23,519 nucleotides of DNA, taken from the NCBI GenBank assembly GCA_005281725.1, contig SSBO01000006.1:444262-467780 (forward strand). Reading direction: 5' to 3'. The translations under genes were made by a program, and so were the position numbers. Source of the stretch: Wuchereria bancrofti. Its lineage: Eukaryota; Nematoda; Chromadorea; Rhabditida; Onchocercidae. Of the stretch, positions 19,801 to 23,519 are shown one piece after another (position 1 is the stretch's first letter; every line of letters starts with the position of its first letter). The notes beneath the pieces were generated by a model, which was not told where the DNA came from, did not search any database, and was given only the letters and a program-made list of their open reading frames with translations.

Positions 19801-21210
19801 ACAGCCAAATGTTCATCAGCAGTATATATTTAGTTGATAAAAGTTGGGTGATCTGAGCAGTCTAATAGATTCTTAATTTGTAAATAAATTAAGCTAAAGT
19901 ATTGATAAAAAGTTAATATCAATGATTTATGACAAATAGTTAATGACTCTTATATGTTGTGCCCACAATTAGAAGGTAATTTGAATTAAATAAGCGGTTA
20001 TTTTGATGTAACAAATAGGGAAATTTTATCATAATTTTATGTTACGATAATTTTCATTTATTTTTTCTTTTCTTATTTTCATTTTTTTATTTTTTATTTA
20101 TTTTTTGCTTTTTATTTTTTGTATTTTAGGTATTGGAAGGCACTGATATTCATCCATTATACTTGTTAGCATTAAATTCTCGTATTGCTGCTATCTTACT
20201 GTTTCCGGTTTGGTGTTTTCGTGATGGCTTATTGTTGTGGCGTGGTGTTGAGTTAACTGTATGTAATTTTTCTCTTATTTTCATTTATCCAATTTTTTTT
20301 TTTTTGCAATTTTATCTTTCATGTAATTTTAATTAATAATAGTTTTAATCACATTACATTTTCTTATAATATTTTATGGAAAACATTTTTCTTCTTCCTT
20401 TTCGGTTAGTTTAAGATGTATGCTTAAGTTATTAGTTGTTTTTTTATGTTTTCATATTTTTTTTAAAATTTTTGATTTTTTTTTTCTTTAAATAGAAGAA
20501 TCAACCATCACCTCATGAGCCGAATTTCGTCGTTTTTTTATTGCTTTCTGGTGTACTTTCATTCCTCCAGAATTTATGTGCTTTCATATTAATTCATCGT
20601 TTATCTGCGCTTTCATATGCTGTAGCAAATGCAGCAAAACGTATTACTGTAATATCAGCATCATTACTTACTTTACATAATCCGGTAACTCCAGCCAATA
20701 TTTTCGGCATGTTTTTATCCATATTTGGTGTTTTCCTGTATAATCGGGTGAGATTTGACTTGTATTTATCATTAATTTAAATAAAATAATATAAGATGAT
20801 TAAAAGAAAAAAAAATTTAATTTGCATAAGATGCTTTCAAGCTCATAAAAAAGTTTCATACTTCCATTTAAATTCGATACTCATATGGTCTTTTTTTTTT
20901 TGAATATTTGTAAAAAATTTTTGAAATTACTCAAGATGAATAATGATGACATTAATTTCAGGCTAAACAGCGAGAAAAAGAGTATCGTGGTTTACCGAAA
21001 TCGCAAACAGATTTAACAATATCTGATACTTCATCGGTTTTCCTGAATGGTTCAGCGATTTATAATGACGGATTTACTGGGCAGCTATCATCAGTTGATT
21101 TGATTCAAATGATTTGCTGGTTTCCGAAATTTTTCCTTCGTTGGGCAGTTGTCGCTATTTTTGTTGCCATTTTAATTTGTTTATTTGCAGGACATCCAGA
21201 TATCCGGTAA
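16849..21210 (+). CDS. SLC35E1: SLC35E1-like transporter (TPT/EamA nucleotide-sugar transporter family), six exons
   Basis: Multipass Golgi/ER-type carrier of the triose-phosphate/nucleotide-sugar transporter superfamily; the substrate of SLC35E1 itself is unsettled. Exons: 16849-16959, 17299-17512, 19442-19650, 20130-20258, 20496-20747, 20962-21210, with consistent phases, giving 387 residues (human about 410). Matching family blocks: [37 protein letters not shown] (85-104), VKATMP across the exon 2/3 junction (109-114), [30 protein letters not shown] (261-270), [10 protein letters not shown] and GVFLYNR. About ten membrane helices are expected. Exon 6 is unusual: after a polar stretch it adds another hydrophobic helix (about 366-382, [17 protein letters not shown]) before the stop, where the human protein has only a soluble tail. 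The stop TAA overlaps a donor-like CG|GTAAAT, so a further exon is not excluded. Confidence 0.9.
17248..17274. repeat. (ATT)n/(ATC)n microsatellite in intron 1 of the SLC35E1-like gene
   Basis: CATCATCAT is followed by several ATT units, about 25 bases before the exon 2 acceptor at 17298. Confidence 0.85.
17838..17850 (+). promoter_or_regulatory. Perfect DR1 nuclear-receptor element
   Basis: AGGTCAAAGGTCA is two AGGTCA half sites separated by one A, the ideal HNF4/RXR-type DR1 site. It lies in a long intron; nematodes have many HNF4-related receptors. Use of the site is an inference. Confidence 0.5.
18053..18092. promoter_or_regulatory. Pair of AP-1 type bZIP sites
   Basis: TGAGTCA at 18053-18059 and TGACTCA at 18085-18091, 32 bases apart. 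The second lies inside the near-palindrome GATTCATGACTCATGATTC (18080-18098). Confidence 0.4.
19241..19303. repeat. Imperfect 32-base tandem duplication in intron 2
   Basis: ACACTAATTTAA at 19242-19253 recurs at 19274-19285, and the following bases (TATTRCTTTTT) also repeat with few changes. Period 32. Confidence 0.7.
19369..19382. repeat. (TA)n microsatellite in intron 2
   Basis: An alternating TA run about 60 bases before the exon 3 acceptor. Confidence 0.8.
19396..19414 (+). repeat. Perfect 19-base copy of exon 3 inside intron 2
   Basis: TTTACCGAATTATCATTTG occurs here, 28 bases before exon 3, and again inside exon 3 at 19561-19579, where it encodes the FTELSFD segment. Same orientation, offset 165. 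Confidence 0.8.
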
Positions 21211-23519
21211 ATTTTGTTTAATTTTATGACATTCTAATAAGCTTCTGTGACATCAAAATGACAACTGCTACTTCTCAATATGACTGGGAATATTTCATCT
21301 TTATTTGTTTGCATTGATTCATTCCCAATTCAGACTTGTTGCTAGATAAAATATTGTTAAGGTTATATTCATCCTATCGATGTGATAATTTTTTTTTTAT
21401 TTCTTCTAGTTTTTACTTTTTTTTCTTTTTCATTTTGATTTTAGTTCGTTCAAAATGCAGCAAGATAGCAAAATTAATTCCTACTTGAGCGCTTTATAAT
21501 ATTTATGTCAAATTTGCATTAGTATTAAATGATGACCCATTTATTTGTTAAAAGTATTCGCATCACTTTTCATAGTATGTATGGAAGGGACTTTTCTCAG
21601 ATATGTAATATTAAATTATGGGTGTCATATTAAAATTGTATATTTTATGATGTCAAACCTTAATTAGGTTTTATTATATCATATTGTATTGTTGCTGTTT
21701 TTATAATTTATTTAGTATGTTTAAAATTTTTATTGTTGATTTATATTGTTATTTTCATATAACTTAATTACCCGAATAATTTGATGAATTGATTTTTTGG
21801 GAAGTATTCATAATAGAATTACACCTGCATTTGGGAAGTATTCATAATAGAATTACACCTGATATGATTATTTATCACTTTCCAAAAGCTGCTGTGATAA
21901 ATTCCATTTATCATATGATATTCATGCAATTTACCTTTGTCTACTAACTAATTTAAAAAGTCTTTCGTAAAAAATTCGTTGTGGTGATTTGAAAACTACC
22001 TGTGACATAGTTGTGATAATAATTCCAACTTTTTCTTTTTTCTGAATTCCATTATTTATTCTTTCACTTGCATATTATAAATGGTTTTGTATATTTTTTG
22101 CATAATTTAAAAAAGCATTCTTTATGCTTTTCGAAAGGAAAAGTTTTTTTTTTTTTTTCAGATTATATGCTCAATTTTATTGATTTCTAATACTTTTGTT
22201 TTTAATATATTATTCACTTCACAAAAATGCTGTTGAATTTTTTCTTTTTTTTTCTAATTTTAACATGTTTCGTACATTTTCTTATCTCTCCCAAAACTTT
22301 CATTGTTTAATTTCTGATGTAATTAAATCTATTATCATCAAATTGTTATGTAATATCATAAGATGACAATTATTTCCCACTATGTATTATCTCTCCCTTT
22401 CTTTCAAAATTTATTAAATTTCCTTTTTAAAATCAAAATTTTTTCTTCTTTTTTAAATTTTTTTTTTAAATTAAAATTTTTTTGGGAATGGTCTTGATTA
22501 CATTGTTGTGATTATGTATATTTCTATTTTGAAAGTATAATAAATTAGTGAAAATTTCTGATATATCGAAACCGTTGTATTCTTACCTCGGAAATTGGTC
22601 ATATGTTCTTTTATACACTTAGACAAATTGGAATTTTATTCTTGAATTAACTTACAGAATTTGATTAACTTACAAAATTTCATTAATTAATCGAACTAAA
22701 TAACTCTTAGAATATCAATTTCTAAAGTGCTCACAAATATATGAGTGTTTAAGCTGCTTGGTATTTAAATGAAGCTAGATGCAGTTAATGTTAATTTTAC
22801 ATGTTTTTGAAAGAAAAAATGAAAAAAAAAATGCTTGAAATTTCAAAAACAATATTAACTGCTAATGTACCTGTATCAAATATAATTAGATAATAACTAA
22901 ATTCTACCTTATAATACAAAATTTTAAGAAAAAAAAAATCATATTTTACCAATAAATTCCAAATTTATCATACTTATTATACTAAAAAATATAACCGAAC
23001 AAAATTTATAGTGTAACGATAAGTTCATTCGCATTCATTTCACTACTGTTCTCAACAGTATTACTAATTTCTCAACTCTTTGTGAATTATTTGTCAACAA
23101 TGATAATATACATAAATTCATTTAATCCATTTAATCCATTTTAAAATTTTGATAAACATAAATTTGCATCGTGCAAGCATATTATAATATTCGGCAAAAT
23201 ATTGATTCCTTACCTACGTCTTAATTTCACTTACAAATTCAGTTAGTAAGTATAAGTAGGTTAAGAAAATAAGATCAATTAGTATTTTAATACATTTTTC
23301 AGTTTTTCTAAAACGAAGTATTAAAAGATTTTAGATTTCAATTCTGGAGAAATTATTAAAAGCATAAATAATAATATTTGATATTAAAAATTAAAGAAGG
23401 AAAATTATTAATGAATGCTATTAATGTTTGTTATAATGAAAAATGGAATTTTTTTTTTCCTTTTTAACACTGATACAACATTCAAATCTCATTTCTTTTC
23501 ACAAAAAAAAAAAAAAAAA
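21211..23519. other. 3' flank of the SLC35E1-like gene and intergenic DNA
   Basis: About 2.3 kb of AT-rich sequence. The first AATAAA after the stop is far away (22539-22544), so the 3' UTR is either long, uses a variant signal, or the gene has a further exon. No other coding signal was seen on either strand. The window ends in a run of 17 A. Confidence 0.5.
21796..21861. repeat. Perfect 32-base tandem duplication
   Basis: The segment 21796-21827 recurs exactly at 21830-21861 with CA between the copies (period 34). Such identity in AT-rich noncoding DNA points to a recent duplication or a read/assembly artefact. Confidence 0.9.

Noticed and set aside
23503..23519. Terminal A17 as a poly(A) tail or retroposed mRNA end
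   Set aside because: No gene-derived sequence precedes it; homopolymers of this size are common throughout the window.

Overview
The window looks like nuclear DNA of a nematode, most likely a filarial (Onchocercidae-type) worm. It is strongly AT-rich with many A and T homopolymers. Its genes are cut into small exons with TTTCAG-type acceptors, several starts sit just downstream of an unpaired acceptor as expected for spliced-leader trans-splicing, and the proteins are animal housekeeping families. The lineage is an inference from these features, not a database match. No bacterial gene, CRISPR array or intact transposon was seen. Because the genes are spliced, no single open frame shows a whole protein; I rebuilt exon chains by hand from splice sites, reading phase and family similarity.

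Layout. (1) 390-1093, plus strand: the last three exons of a sideroflexin (mitochondrial amino-acid carrier), whose 5' part lies outside the window. (2) 1094-2710: non-coding, with an orphan exon-like segment and a minus-strand element carrying tRNA-type A and B boxes. (3) 2711-4910, minus strand: complete U2 snRNP protein A' in eight exons. (4) 4935-6343: no gene seen. (5) 6344-8133, minus strand: complete TMEM222/DUF778 membrane protein in five exons. (6) 8134-8736: a short divergent promoter region. (7) 8737-13190, plus strand: complete SMG9, a nonsense-mediated decay (NMD) factor, in twelve exons, one intron being GC-AG. (8) 13244-16848: long AT-rich intergenic DNA. (9) 16849-21210, plus strand: SLC35E1-like Golgi-type nucleotide-sugar/triose-phosphate transporter in six exons, with a 1.9-kb intron holding a cluster of transcription-factor-like sites. 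(10) 21211-23519: AT-rich, no gene seen, ending in poly-A.

The genes do not form one pathway. U2A' (splicing) and SMG9 (mRNA surveillance) both act in RNA metabolism; the others are membrane proteins. The most unusual signals are (a) short degenerate copies of exon sequence inside the adjoining intron, in TMEM222, SMG9 and SLC35E1, about 130-165 bases from the parent exon; and (b) features of SMG9 that could feed back on NMD: a GC donor competing with a frameshifting GT donor, and a start-stop uORF.
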